Shown: positions 1-11,816 of the stretch, one piece after another | Position numbering within the stretch: position 1 is the first letter of the stretch | Layout: each line of letters begins with the position of its first letter | NCBI GenBank assembly: GCA_947095585.1 | Contig: OX352763.1 | Location: 27,081,462 to 27,145,461, forward strand | Source: Nephrocerus scutellatus | Taxonomy: Eukaryota > Arthropoda > Insecta > Diptera > Pipunculidae | Direction: 5' to 3' | Length of the DNA: 64,000 nt | Program-made: the position numbers and the translations under genes | Notes under the pieces: model-generated | The model's input: the letters and a program-made list of their open reading frames with translations, nothing else | What the model was told of the DNA's origin: nothing | Database searches by the model: none

Positions 1-194
1 TGTCACAGACCAGTGATTGGAAAATTTTAAAACCACAAAGTATCATCCGTATCATATGTGTTATGGCGTTGATTTCCAAAATCGAGTTCAGTGAATACGT
101 GAACAAATGCAGCAAACCTCCAATTTTTTTCGATACGTATTGTTATCCGACAAGTGGTCTTTTACAAACCATGATTAATCTACACAACTTGCAC

Positions 195-680
195 TACTAG
201 GTTTTTAAAAATCCGCAGTGGCTTCGCCAAGTTTTATATCAGCGTCTTTGGTGTGGAATAATTGACAACAAACTCATCGGCCCCCACAATATTGAAGGCA
301 ACTTGAATGGTCAAATGTACCGAGACATTTTGGAAAATTAACTGCCAACATTATTTAAAGTCTTCTAAGCTCAAGTCTCCAATTTAAAAACATGTGGTTT
401 CCACATGATGGTTGTCCAGCACACTATTCGTTGGTAGCACGTGAGGTACGTGATCGTGATTTTAATGGTCGCTGGATTGGTTGAGCTGGTCCGACAAATT
501 AGCCTGCCAGATCTTACTTCGCCCGACAACACATGACAATATGATTGAGCGAATCAGAAATGCTTGTGCCGAAATTCAAGCAGACACACTTCACACAGGT
601 AGTCATTTGAAATGCGGAATAAAAAGTGCATTGAAGTTCAACGCCATCATTTAGAGCACATACTTTAATTAAAATATCAT
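195..680 (+). mobile_element. Decayed Tc1/mariner-superfamily transposase remnant
   Basis: Plus-strand translation in shifting frames gives pieces typical of an insect DDE transposase. There is an IDNKLIGPHNIEGNLNG-like segment near 260-310, a WFPHDGCPAHYS-like block near 390-430 (around the second catalytic aspartate), and a C-terminal RIRNACAEIQADTL piece near 548-590. These are followed by a CIEVQRHHLEH tail near 630-660. Stops and frameshifts break it, so it is a dead fragment. I saw no TIRs, and its left part may run into the edge of the window. Confidence 0.65.
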
Positions 681-3479
681 GAGGAGAGGGGACTCATGTA
701 AATCAAGCACTCTGATACGTGAGATACGTGGGGACTCACGTTAATTAAGCACCATGTAGCCAACAGAAAACTACTATTTTCATGTTCCTGGATTACGCTA
801 AAAGTAGTTTATTTACCAACCAATTACATTTCTACCGGTAACTATTTACCAGTTATCCGAAATTTTCAAAATGGATAAATTTTTTGACGACCAATTTCAA
901 GTATTTACAATAAAAACGTGGTATTTTTATTGCCAACGTTTTGTAGAATCGTATGCATAGGTTCTCAGTAGGAGAAATCGAAAAAAATTTAGTATCGTCT
1001 TATCGTCGTGTGAACAGGCTCTTATGTCGGATATCTTGATCCATATGTCAAACTATAGACGACATGGCCGTCCATTCTGTTTTTGGCGATTGCCCGACAC
1101 GGGTTGATTTGTTAAATTATAATTATAAACTTAAAATTAAAGTTAAATATTGTAAAATATAAACTTTCACAAAATAAAATTTAGAATCTATTACAATCGA
1201 AAAAATGTCTCAGACAAATCCTGCGTACTTTTAGTCGTAGAATCCGAATCTGCATTTAAATTTCAAAGTCACTACCAAACAAGGTGGGGAGGGGGTACAA
1301 ATTTTAGCCCTAATGATTTTGCCCACGGAATGATTAAATTTTGATCTTCGACATTTTTTTCGTAATCCCTAAAACACATTTTTTCCCAAAAGTTGTAATA
1401 GTATTTTTACATTATAGTATGTAATAATAATAAAGAAAATGTAAATATTTTTTTTTTGAGGTCGGGGCCATTATTTTAAAGGAAATCGAACAAATATATA
1501 AATGAAATAAATAACTTTAATTTGGCAATACCGATTAGTCAGAGAGTCGTCTCATTCAAACTTACAATATTTAAAGCTTAAACAAATTTGACAGAAAAGA
1601 CACAAAACATACTTATTTGTTGTTTTTTGAAACATTAGCTTAATTGGTTACTCAAATGTCATTTGCATTGACAAGAGAAGTACACATACATATATTTTAT
1701 CAAAGTCAAAGTGGAAAAACTCCAACTAACGCGATTAGATTTTAACGATTATTATTCGATACAAACTGTAAAGTAAATACGATCACGAGTATATAAACTG
1801 AGTGAAAGAAATGGGATAAACAAAAAACGGCTATTCTACACCAACAACGAATACACCAATTATATGCATGATTAACAAAGCTACTAGCTAAATACGTATG
1901 TATATACGTAGAAAGGTACTAGCATAGCAATTGCAAAGCTATTGAAACTTGTATAGTGGTGTCATAGTGGTGGTAGTAAGACAAAAAAATCTCCTATTAT
2001 TTTTTTTTTCGCGTGCGGAGAACGAGCAAAAACTCGTTTCTCTTATGATGATTCAATATTATTAGAATTTTGACGTAATTGTTGGTTTGTGCAATAAGCG
2101 AGTGTTGAATTTTTCTAAAATACCTTTTGACCGTTGTAGGTGTCCAATTTTTACGGATTTTCTATTAAAAATCGCTGGAATAAGCTTTTGCTGCTTTCTT
2201 AATTCTCGTAAGCGGAGTGTCGACACGTTAGAAATTTGGTTTTGTGGGAAATCCAGTTGAGTGTCACGTTTTTCTTTGTTCTGTAATCTGCTGCCGGGTA
2301 TATTCAAAACTTCTATAAATATTCTTAGTTTTATTTTTTTTTATCTGATGACACTTAGCACAGTAACAAAACACAGCGCACAGCCACTTCTCGCCAACTC
2401 ACCGAAAAGTACGAAACAGAACAGAAAAAGTTTTTTTGTTTGCAATTTTTTATGTATTCTTTAAATTTTACTTCAAGGTATGCAAGCAAGCAAGCGAGCA
2501 GCAGCAGGCAGCAGCTGACAAAGAGCAACTACAAATTTGCAAATTGCTAAAAACAACGAGAACAACCAACAAGAACTTTGCACACAATGACACAAATAGC
2601 ATTGAATAGTGCACGCGGGACGCGGCTTTTTAGTTATACACTGTAGAATATATAAACCCACATAAACCAAATTTGAGTAAATTTGATAATCACTCAGTTA
2701 AGCCTTTTTTGTCGACCTTCCACTCAAGAGAGCTTTTTTGGGCTATCTAAATATACATATAGCAACTACTAAAAACTGCCCGCATGAAATTCTTGTTTAC
2801 TTTAATTTTTTTTGCTCTGCCTTTTCCATGCAATGCATGAATAGTGGCTAATGATGTTATTCTCTTTTATTTTATTTTTCGCCAAATCGAATGTAATATT
2901 TAATTAAATGTTGTACGTGTACCAAGTGCAAGTTCCAACTCGGTATTTTTAATTGTGTACATATTTTGAAAATAAAAAAAAGTGTAAAAAGACGACACAC
3001 GCCACGCAATCGTTTGGCAATAACCGCCAAATTATCTGTTTTTGAGGTGGGGCCTATTCCAAAGATTAACCCATTTTCACCAAACGCAAATTTTCAAAGA
3101 GGAAATTATCCTTTTGAAAAGTGGAAAATTTTTAAAGTGACAAGTATGATTTTGCAACGTGCAAAGTTTTCTTAATTTGCAAAGAATTTTTCCATTTCGT
3201 TTTACCAAACAAATAATCTTTGCACTTTGCATTTAAAATTTAAACGTTTTGAAAACGAAGACGATACTAATAGTGTACAAAGAGTTGTAAAACTAAGAAC
3301 GAATTTTGAATTTGTTAATAATTCTTTAACTTTGGAAAGCTTTCGTTTAACGAAGACTAATATTGAATGTGTTTTGTCAAAAATTGGACATAAGCTGAAG
3401 TTTAACAGCCTCATAAACGACATCAAGAACTATACTGGTCTTCCAACCCCACTTCCAGTTTTTTTTAGAGTTATCTGGA
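681..3479. other. AT-rich intergenic DNA, no gene seen
   Basis: I find no supported coding exon here. The open frames are short, AT-driven and resemble no family. A TATATAAA sequence at 1791-1798 could be a core promoter, but no transcript can be traced from it. Small glutamine/asparagine-like runs near 2480-2560 come from GCA/AGC-rich sequence. Confidence 0.5.
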
Positions 3480-3585
3480 AGGTAGAGTTATATGGAAGGA
3501 AGAGTGGAAGGTGGTTAAAAAGGACCTCAATGAAGTCGACCGACAGACAGGAAAAGTTAAGTTAAATAAAACTTTTTAATTACCC
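3480..3585 (+). repeat. Dispersed copy of the end of the 33.4-34.4 kb tandem element
   Basis: The string GTGGAAGGTGGTTAAAAAGG followed by ACCTCAA and, about 45 bases on, AAGTTAAGTTAAATAAAA recurs at 33672-33705 and at 34277-34350. There it closes the GC-rich tandem array. This is a solitary, diverged end of the same interspersed element. Confidence 0.6.
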
Positions 3586-3772
3586 ACAACCATATTGTCC
3601 CATTTAGTCTCTATCTCTAGTGGAAGGCGAAGATCGTACAGAAGCTAAATACTTGACAAAAATTATTCTGGTTTGTGTATTAAAAAAAATTGTTTTTGTA
3701 GAAATATTTTATAATTGTCATAGGATGGACATTGGACACGCAAAAATGTATTACGGCTATCATGAGAATATT

Positions 3773-3830
3773 AGCTGTATATTTTATTTGCCGAGGAATA
3801 GAGAATTACAACAACAATTGCAACTTATAT
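3773..3830 (+). repeat. Partial copy (one end) of small TIR element family A
   Basis: AGCTGTATATTTTATTTGCC, then a GAATA..GAATTACAACAACAATTGCAAC run, matches the left end of the elements at 28530-28669 and 48339-48473. No matching right end was found before 3900, so this copy is truncated. Confidence 0.6.
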
Positions 3831-5441
3831 TACCAATTGTGAATGAGTTTCGGTAGAAATGTTCATTTTGAATTTTCTCGTTACATTTTGGGAACAGTTT
3901 ACTTATGTAGTTTTCAATTTCCTTTTCGAGAAAAACCAATCGAGGTTTTTTGGCAAATCAAACATGAAAATTTTAGTGCGTTTGTTTTTCCCTTATTCGT
4001 TATTTAGTCGACACCTTTGCTAACAAATGGGTCATATAAAGAGAGAAGTTCATTGGATTCAAGTCTGGTGAGTATATGCGTTATTGTAAAAAGTATTGTG
4101 TCAAAAGAGCTTTATGTGATGGTGCTAAGTCCTATTGAAATGTCTACCGATTTCTTATTAGTACTTGGTACTGTATATTTATATTATTATATAAATTTTA
4201 AAGTTGACGTTTCCGCCCAACCAGATGAAGATTTTCGAGAACTGCTCCATGGGGGCTTTCGGGAGAGATGTGTCCCAAAGCCCTAACCCATTGTATGCTA
4301 TACTGTCATTTTCATATAAAGACATGTTTTTGTATGAAAAAACTCATTCATATGATATACCATGATAACATTTTTAAAAACGCTTTTTAAAAGGAGAAAC
4401 TCCTATCTAAATATAAATTTATTAAGCGCACAGTATTTTACAGTGTGTTAATAGCTTTCTAACAGACCTTTCATTTCTCATTTATGAATATAAATCAAGT
4501 GACCGATGGAATCCCACATCACACTCTTTTTGTATGAAAAAACTCAATCGCATGTAATGAGTATAAATTATTCCACCTTCTGCTAAATATGGCCACGCTC
4601 ATAAAAACAGTATGGTTGTGTAGAACTCATATTCACCTTTTATTTAATACCTATATTTAGACCCGCCCACTATAAACACACCCAATATTGAACTTTTATG
4701 GAAAAGTAAGTTTTTTTATTCTAAGTCTGCTAGGGTGAGTTTTATTGACTTTATTTTTTTAAATGAACTGTATTTTTATTGTCTTTTATATGATACCAAT
4801 TAACCCCTATACTTCTTTCACGACACTTAGAAAAATGCACTTTTCTGAAAATAAATGTAAACTTTAGAAGCCCTTCTCTTATAAAGCAGGCGTTTCCGCC
4901 CTTTATCCTTACATATTTACAAATAAACTGTTGCGTTAAGATTTTCGCTATTTCCGGTTAAATGTAATTTTATATCAAACAAAATCCAGTCCAGTTCACA
5001 ATAGAGGAATTTGCAGTTCGCGTCGTGACAGTCAATACAAATGACAGCTGCACCATAAATATTTGTTAAACACAAAACAAACAAATCGTAAAAAACAAAA
5101 TTACTTTACTTGCCCTCCATCTAGGTTGCCAGCTGATGATGTGCTTCGTAACGTTTGTTATTTTTAATTCATTAGATTGAATTATTTGTTAATTGTTCCT
5201 ACTGATAATAAATGTGATTACGTAAAATCTAGTCTTTCGTCTTAAGTTTATGGAAATTTTGTGATAACTTAAAATACATTTTCTGGTCACATACAACATT
5301 GCAACAGACTATTCTTTGTTTGTTTCTTTCTAAAGAAACAATTACTAGAAATTACAAGAAATTTGTTATCATTTGTTGTTCACTGTAGGCAGCGAAGAAA
5401 TATATATTTCCAAGCACTATACTAAGTTCCATCGAAGTGAA
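3831..5441. other. Intergenic DNA upstream of TANGO2
   Basis: No coding exon recognised. Two related short segments near 4300-4345 and 4530-4560 share TTTTTGTATGAAAAAACTCA, a short local repeat. The 5' untranslated region of TANGO2 should lie in the last few hundred bases, but I cannot place its start. Confidence 0.4.
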
Positions 5442-8400
5442 ATGTGCGTAATATTTTGCTATGTCAATTCTAATCCGGCGCCAGGCGGTTACAAATTAAT
5501 TCTCGCCTCAAATCGTGATGAATTCTTTGCACGAGAAACTCTTGGTGCTGCACAATGGACAAATGCTAAGCATGTGTATGGCGGTAAGGGAAAGTTATTA
5601 GAAATTGAGTTTAATTATTAAATTTACTGTTTTGCACAGGAATCGATTTGGAACCAGGTCGTGAGGGTGGATCTTGGCTGGCCATTGGTGGTGCAAATGG
5701 TGTCATTAAAGTTGGGGCACTTTTGAATCTGACTGGAGAGCCTAAAAATGCTACTGGTGGTGAGTGATTTGCTGCGTGCACTATTGAAAGATTAGGTTAA
5801 GCAAAATTTTCATAAATTAATTTTTTGTTTATTTAATATTATTTGTTTTTCACATCGACACATACGACTTGTAGAAACACTGCTCAGTAATCTACTGAAT
5901 AAATAAATTACATTTTCGCTGTAAAGACATATGACGTTATTAACAAGTTCTTTTATTCAGAACGATCGAGGTACCTACTACTAACTTTCTTGTTGATTGG
6001 AAATCTTAAAAGAGTTAACCTTATAAAACTGCCCAATTGCTCTATAGTTCCTATAAATATTTTCCGTATTTTTGTTACTTAGTATGTATAAGTTAAGGAA
6101 CCAGGAAACATTCTTTACATCATATGTGGCAGTTCTGTCTAGTAGATATTGTTCTGGGTGCATCAGACTAGACATGGCAATTATTGTACTCGAGCTTGGG
6201 TAACCAGATCAGAGCGAGAGAACAAAAGCGAGAGTGGCGTACAAAGTTTCATAGATTTATGTTTATTTTTTGTGGTCATCAGCGATGTTATCCACGAGTA
6301 GCGATTTATAATAGACATTGACTTTATACCTGAAGCACCTACGCTAACGACATTTGTTTGCTTTTACATAGAATAATGAACCTGCATGGAATGCTGCACA
6401 ATCCAGAAGTGGAAATATACAGGCTAAATGCGACCAAGACTAGATCTCTCAGTCATTCCCACTCAACCACTCAATTAGACATTACTGGACAAATGGTCGA
6501 GAAAGTTTAAAACTTCCTTTAGCTTTACCGAACTTGATGTGGGCAGAAGGATCGGAAGGGCCAAAGCACCTTACACCACTCCATATTTACAGAAGGCAAG
6601 TAGCTGCTAGTTCGGCTATTCGCCTTAATGCTATCTCCCATTGGACTATAAATGAAATCGGTCATTCCTCTATCCTGAATTTAGTCAGCATCCCGGACAG
6701 CATAGACAACACCATTCCGCAACTCATTTTTAACAAAAACTTCCAGGTCACCTTCCCCTCCAGATTATGGCGATCAGTGAAGCCTTGTCTTGGCTGAATA
6801 GAAACGTCATATCCGCTAAGGATAGCCAAGCTGCATTGAAATCCGTGGAATCAGTCTCCAAAAATTCAATTCTAGCCCTTAACTGCCGATCATCTTTCGT
6901 GGAGATGGTGGTATATCTATAATTTTAACATATAGTGTTGACATGGGAGATACACATGTGTGCGAAGTTTCAATAAAATCGGGCTTTAGGAAGTGGGTTA
7001 AAACTTGATCACAAGATTTGGTGTGCCTGTCCGATAGCCAGCCAGCCAGCCACGGGCACGCGAAGTTAATATAGAGAATTTAAATGTTCAGTTTGAGCTC
7101 TGTGCCCGGAGTCGGAGATTTGAACTGTCCGCATGCCTCCCCGAGGGGACCGCTGTATCTTACTTTTCAATAGGTTTGATACTTGGTTAAACTCGGAAGA
7201 TCAGAAAGGGGCAAGGCTGCTAGTACTTAGAATGTCTAGAACGGGCACTGTCTTCGTATGTAGCAGCCTTACCGCACAACTGCAAGACCGTACGTGCCTG
7301 GGATAGTTTCTATCCTGGGCGGCCTAGGATAGAGTCTCATCCTAGTGACAAATGATTGGGTTCGAAGTTCCAAGGTTGTAGTGCACTCATTTAGTCCCTT
7401 GATGTCAGATCCCACCACGGTCGCGTTGGTACTACGGTAGTTGGCTATACCCACAGATAAGGTTTATCTCCTTGGAGGCTAGCTGAGTCTGGGCCAACTT
7501 TTGGTTGAGGACCCAGTTTCGTTCTGGGCTTAACCTATATAGTGGTTGTTGGTTTACTACCCAAATGCAGGTAGAGCGCTAGCATGGTTACATAAGCTGA
7601 AGGCCTGGTGTTACCAAAAACTTTGGTACATCAGGGCTCTGATGTTACCGGTGCGATGATGCGTTCTCTGTGGAGTTGCATATCTCAACCTCTTGTCGAA
7701 AACCAAAGATCGGCAATGATATTGGTAGGTCCTGCTCTATAACCATTGAGTTAATGATCGTGGAATTATGCTCTTAGTTCGCGGTGTTCACGTTAATCCA
7801 AGACATCTCTATGTCCGCATGCCGTCCGGCCACTTTAACCGACTGAGCCACCCTAGTAGATATTTTCCCATAGTCAAAAGTTGAATTTGAATTTGTAAAA
7901 TTTAGTTGTACGGTATGTCATCATATGAAAAGCTTCGTTACAATCTACATAGATCTATTGTGTGCTGAAAATGGCTTAACTTACCGTACGACCAGCCTTT
8001 CCAATGATTGTGGCTATTTCGAGTTTATGAACTCAACGTGCGTTAGCAGAGTAGGGTACACTTAAAAATTACCTTGTTTGTCTCCCATTGACATATCCAT
8101 TATACTGATTTTTAATTTGTAAATAACATTGAAAACTGCGCAAAAAGATTATTATTAAAAACTTCTTCCCTACTTTTTGTTTAATTTAAATTTTTCCATC
8201 ATTCATCGCATCTCCATGCCGTCATTATCCAATTGGAAATAATATTCTATGATCACATAAATATTTAACGCGACCTGTTGCTGCGCTGTCCCCTCCCGCA
8301 CTGCATGTTAACTATGTATGTATGTATATTAACAACAAAAAAATAAACATAAAAAGCACACAATTTCCACTCATCACACACTGCCGGCCTAATAAATGGT

Positions 8401-9117
8401 ACTGTACACACCACATCGCCAACAACTTTACAAAACAATAACAATCTTTTACTAGGACGTGGAATGATCGTCTCGGATTTCGTTTCATCCACTAATTCTA
8501 CAATAGAAGAATACAATGAAAAGCTGGTATCAGATTGCGTCAAATATAGTGCATTCAATTTCGTCTCTATACAAATAAGGTAAGATGAGAATAAAAGTTT
8601 TGTCTCTTCTGTAAAAGCAATATTCTATTCTAGTGAAAATTCCTCCACACCGGCTAACATAACACTGTGCAGCAATACTCCACCCGGACTAAAGAATTTT
8701 GCAGAAGGACAATGCCATGGCTTTGGCAATAGTCTTACATCGGCACCATTTGAAAAAGTCCGAGAAGGGCAGCGAAGATTTCAAAAAATTGTCGATGAAT
8801 TTCATGCTGATGCAGAGATGCTTGAATCATCATCGCCTAGAAAACACGAAGAACTACTCAAAAATTGCCTGCAAATACTCAAATGCAAAGAGAAATTCTG
8901 GCCAGATGATGAGCTGCAAAGGCGAGCACCAAATTGGGGCGAACATATGAGCGCAATCAATGTGAGCATCCCTGAAGCTGGCTATGGCAGTCGTACACAT
9001 AGTGTGATTCTAATTGATGCATTAAATAAAATGAATTTCTATGAAGAAACAATGGCCAGCGATGATCCAGCTGGCAAATGGAATTACACGCATATCGAGA
9101 AGCAGTATTTTTTTTAA
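5442..9117 (+). CDS. Tango2: TANGO2 homologue (transport and Golgi organization 2), 4 coding exons
   Basis: Exons 5442-5583, 5640-5759, 8456-8579 and 8634-9117 join in frame to 289 residues; human TANGO2 has 276. The start was chosen because the protein begins MCVIFCYVN, the usual TANGO2/NRDE-family opening. Next come the family signature LILASNRDEFFAR (about residues 20-32), GREGGSWLAIGG in exon 2, RGMIVSDFV in exon 3, and SNSL-type and NWGEHMSAI plus YGSRTHSVILI blocks in exon 4. All introns have GT-AG ends (donors GTAAGG, GTGAGT, GTAAGA). The family was named from a Drosophila Golgi-organisation screen; later work links TANGO2 to mitochondria, lipid and heme handling. Its exact chemistry is unsettled. 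Intron 2 (5760-8455) is swollen by repeats. A poly(A) signal AATAAA lies at 9329-9334. Identity is firm; exon borders are inferred. Confidence 0.93.
6380..6920 (+). mobile_element. LOA-type non-LTR retrotransposon fragment in TANGO2 intron 2
   Basis: The plus strand encodes a stretch after the reverse transcriptase, with LHIYRRQVAASSAIRLNA (about 6570-6630) and a GHSSIL block. It is then fused to an RNase H piece, EALSWLNRNVI..SQAALKSVESVS, at about 6778-6870. The RNase H piece matches the one at 30205-30350, so both come from one family. Frame breaks and an internal deletion make it inactive. Confidence 0.65.
6935..7065 (+). repeat. Dispersed AAAATCGGGCT repeat copy
   Basis: GAGATACACATGTGTGCGAA followed by TTTCAATAAAATCGGGCTTT and an ACTTGATCACAAGATTTGGTG stretch recurs as the reverse complement at 53510-53640. 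It also resembles the tandem units at 39655-40025. The function is unknown. It ends in GCCAGCCAGCCAGCC, a short (CAGC)n run. Confidence 0.6.
7066..7856 (-). mobile_element. Probable tRNA-derived SINE split by a 0.7-kb insertion
   Basis: On the minus strand, 7824-7856 reads GGGTGGCTCAGTCGGTTAAA, an A-box match to TRGCNNAGYNGG. At 7110-7125 lies AGTTCAAATCTCC, a near B-box. Both halves touch a perfect 12-bp direct repeat TGTCCGCATGCC (7126-7137 and 7812-7823). Removing the DNA between the repeats puts the A-box about 26 bases before the B-box, as in tRNA-derived SINEs. The inserted 7138-7811 segment has no long frame and I cannot name it. SINE identity rests on the promoter boxes only. Confidence 0.5.
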
Positions 9118-9488
9118 AGTAAAAAATCTATTAAAAAAAATTCTTGATTAAAATTGAACCAAACTACGAAACAACTCAGGTACCTACTTTAAGTAAAGTT
9201 TAAGTTATTCAGTACATTATGTAATGTACAAAGTAAGCTTCTTTACCTATAAGTAGGTAGACAGAATAATGGCCAAGTCACAATTCCGCGTGGTGATGAT
9301 GAAAACAAAGTTCATTCAATGATTGTCAAATAAATAGCCATTTCCCATGTAAGAATCCCTCCATATCGAAGGCTGAAAACTCAGAGAATTCAGAGAACAT
9401 TTTCTTTTATTGATTCGTTATTGCTCCTCGCTTTATCAGTTGGCTTTGACAGTTTTTATTGCTCAGCGCTGAGCTAACAGATACGAGA
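9118..9488. other. 3' flank of TANGO2
   Basis: Contains the likely TANGO2 3' untranslated region (AATAAA at 9329-9334). No other feature recognised. Confidence 0.5.
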
Positions 9489-10391
9489 GTGGGTCAATAA
9501 GTCCCTGAAAATTAATACAAATTGTGTCGTCCCCTTAAATTCATCATTTTTTTTTGTCAAGAATCATCTTTTAAAAGAATGCACCCAAATTTTCAGACAG
9601 ATCTGTCAAATAGTTTTGCTGATATAAAGACGCCTACGAGCATTTTCGTTAAAATGGAAAAAAGTGAATTTCGAGTGCTCATTAAACACTATTTTTCCGA
9701 GAAAAAACTATCACGCATTCCAAACAAAAAATTTTACAAATATTATGGGGACTCTTCACCATCGATTGGAACCATTCACCACTGGTTTACTCGGTGCGGT
9801 GGTTCAAGTACAAGTCATGTCGAACGTTCTGGTCGCCTAATTGAGGTCACAACACCAGAAATGGTCGACAAAATCCATGGTTTGATGGTGGACGATTGGC
9901 GAGTGAAAGTGCACGAACTTGAAGAGGCCAAAGGTTTATCACATGGCTCAGTGATTTCGATTTTACATAAATATTTGGACATGAAAAAGCTTTCCACAAG
10001 ATTGGTACCGCGTTTGCTCACAATCGACAACAAACGCATTCGTATGACATCTTCAAAAATGTGTGTGGCGATGTTCCAGAATAATGAGTTATTTATAATA
10101 ACTAATGAGTTTTTGAGCCGTTTTCTAACCGTGGATGAAACCTGGAATCACCACAACACACCAGAAACCAAAGAACAGTCAAAACAATGGAGATTTGGGT
10201 CGAATGAAGAGGTTATCGCTGAAACAATCTCTTATTTTGAGGGGCTCGAGAAATCGTATTATTTGGAGGGCATCAAAAAATTGGAGAAACATTGGATGAA
10301 GTGTATCGAGCTTAAAGGAGAGACTATGTTGAAAAATAAAAGGCCGCAAAGAGTGTTCCTTATTTAATTTTTCATGGACTTATTGACCCAC
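9489..10391 (+). mobile_element. Internally deleted irritans-type mariner element
   Basis: The element is bounded by perfect 16-bp inverted repeats, GTGGGTCAATAAGTCC at 9489-9504 and its complement at 10376-10391. A few more bases outside are similar, so the true ends may lie slightly further out. Inside is one open transposase-derived frame. The full-length relatives are near 1.3 kb; this copy is about 0.9 kb because the middle of the gene is missing. Confidence 0.9.
9654..10367 (+). pseudogene. Mariner transposase-derived ORF lacking its catalytic centre
   Basis: 237 residues start MEKSEFRVLIKHYF, the usual start of irritans mariner transposases; an in-frame upstream ATG at 9522 would lie in the element's 5' leader. 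The N-terminal helix-turn-helix region, the SGRLIEVTTPE linker and the VDETW motif with the first catalytic aspartate (about 10129-10146) are present. After KEQSKQW (about 10190) it jumps to the C-terminal EEVIAETISYFE block, so the second and third catalytic aspartates are gone. An extra segment NELFIITN precedes the VDETW region. The frame is nevertheless uninterrupted. It cannot transpose by itself, but might bind mariner ends; that is inference. Confidence 0.8.
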
Positions 10392-10429
10392 CTTACTGAG
10401 CAGAAAGTAACGTCCGTGCATCAGCCTAC

Positions 10430-11455
10430 CTTGCTCAAACGTAACTTGGTTTCCTTCTGCACACCATAAGTGCTCTTTTTGATTTTTTCAGTACTGCCTG
10501 TTAGTTTATTCCATAGCAGTCTACTAGCAAATATCAGTCCCAAATATTTAACCTCTTTGCTGATCCCCAGGATTTTCCTGCCATCCTTCTGCACACCATA
10601 AGTGCTCTTTTTGATTTTTTCAGTACTGCCTGTTGGTGTTGATTCCATAGCAGTCTACTATCAAATATCAGTCCTAGGTATTTAACCTCTTTGCTGATAG
10701 TAATCTCTCTCCATTGAGGGTTACCGGGTGCATTCGCCCCAGCAATAGAAGGAATCTATTGCTGAAGGGCACAAGTGTGGTTTTGTTTTGGTTCACCCTA
10801 AGCCCCTAAGCTAAGTAGGCACCATCTGCTCGTGATGGTTAATCCGTTTTGGATTAAATCAAAAAGCATTTTCTCTAACTTTCCTTTTGTCACGATGACT
10901 ATATCTTCCGAGTAGCCTTGGGCATAAGTTCCTGTCTCAGTTAGGCCTTGTGGAAATCCTCTTGTTGTGCTCACCATAATGGTTTCCGCTGGTTTTGGTA
11001 CTCAGCATCTCGCACATCCACTTAGATATTGTTCTGTTTACCTTTTTTTTCTCTAGAGCAGTTCTAATCGCCTTATAAGATGCATTCTCGAATGCTACTT
11101 CGATATCTAGGAAAGCGCATAGCTCGATTTCCTTACTGAAAAGGGACCCTTCTATACATTCCGTCAATTCCCACAGTGCTGTCACCGTACATCTGCCCGA
11201 TCTGTACGCATGTTGACTGGAGTGTAGTGGTTTTATTCCCAGTACTTCCGATTATATAATTGTCGATAACCTTTTCGATAGTCTTTAGGACGTACGAAGT
11301 TAGGCTAATTGGTCTGTAGGACTTAGGATGGTTGGGATCTTTGTTCCCCTCTTTCGATATGAATACCACCTTTGCCCTTCTACAGCTTGTCGGTATATAC
11401 TCGAGTGCTAGACTGCTTCTAAATATTCTTAAGAGGTGTGGAAGATGATCAATGG
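10430..11455 (-). mobile_element. LOA-type non-LTR reverse transcriptase remnant
   Basis: On the minus strand from 11455, the translation reads SCRRAKVVFISKEGNKDP, then SYRPISLTSYVLKTIEKVID, the start of a reverse transcriptase palm of LOA/R1-like elements. It continues through LCAFLDIEVAFENASYKAI (about 11040-11125) to KYLGLIF..RLLWNK near 10510-10680. Frameshifts and stops are frequent, and endonuclease and RNase H parts are absent here. The clade assignment is from remembered motif style. Confidence 0.7.
10454..10700. repeat. Two tandem copies of a ~128-bp unit
   Basis: The unit starting CCTTCTGCACACCATAAGTG at 10454 is repeated from 10582, with the same following blocks (CTACTA.CAAATATCAGTCC and TTTAACCTCTTTGCTGAT). 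The copies differ by a few indels. The duplication lies inside the LOA remnant and explains the repeated STEKIKKSTYGVQK reading. Confidence 0.85.
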
Positions 11456-11751
11456 GAAGTTAGTTTAAAATTAATTACAAAATTCCACCCGAACAGACAC
11501 ATATACAAAGGCGAGCTAATAAAAACGTTTTAAAAAACTCACGGGGCGTAATTTTTAAGTTATCATCGTCCATTACCATCATATCAGTGGCAATAAAACC
11601 AAAAACGCTGCAAAAACTTATCTTCATTGCGAATTAACAAACGATTTTCTGTTCTTCGTCATTCCCACATTGTGATTTGGCCATCAATATTTGTAATTCA
11701 CTAACTTTGTAAGTTGTGCGAAACTTTTCATTAAACTTTAAATAAAAAGAC

Positions 11752-11757
11752 TTTATT
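11752..11757 (-). terminator. Poly(A) signal of RRP12
   Basis: TTTATT on the plus strand gives AATAAA on the minus strand, 60 bases after the RRP12 stop codon. Confidence 0.5.
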
Positions 11758-11816
11758 TTTAGTAACATAACAGAGAAAAAGCTTTTTCATTTACGTATTT
11801 AAATTATGTACGATTT

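Noticed and set aside
1791..1798. TATATAAA as a promoter of a plus-strand gene
   Set aside because: No downstream exon, donor or conserved frame could be linked to it; AT-rich DNA yields such motifs by chance.
7340..7375. GGGTTCGAAGTTCC as a tRNA B-box
   Set aside because: No A-box at the right distance upstream and no cloverleaf arms around it. I could not support a tRNA gene anywhere in the window.
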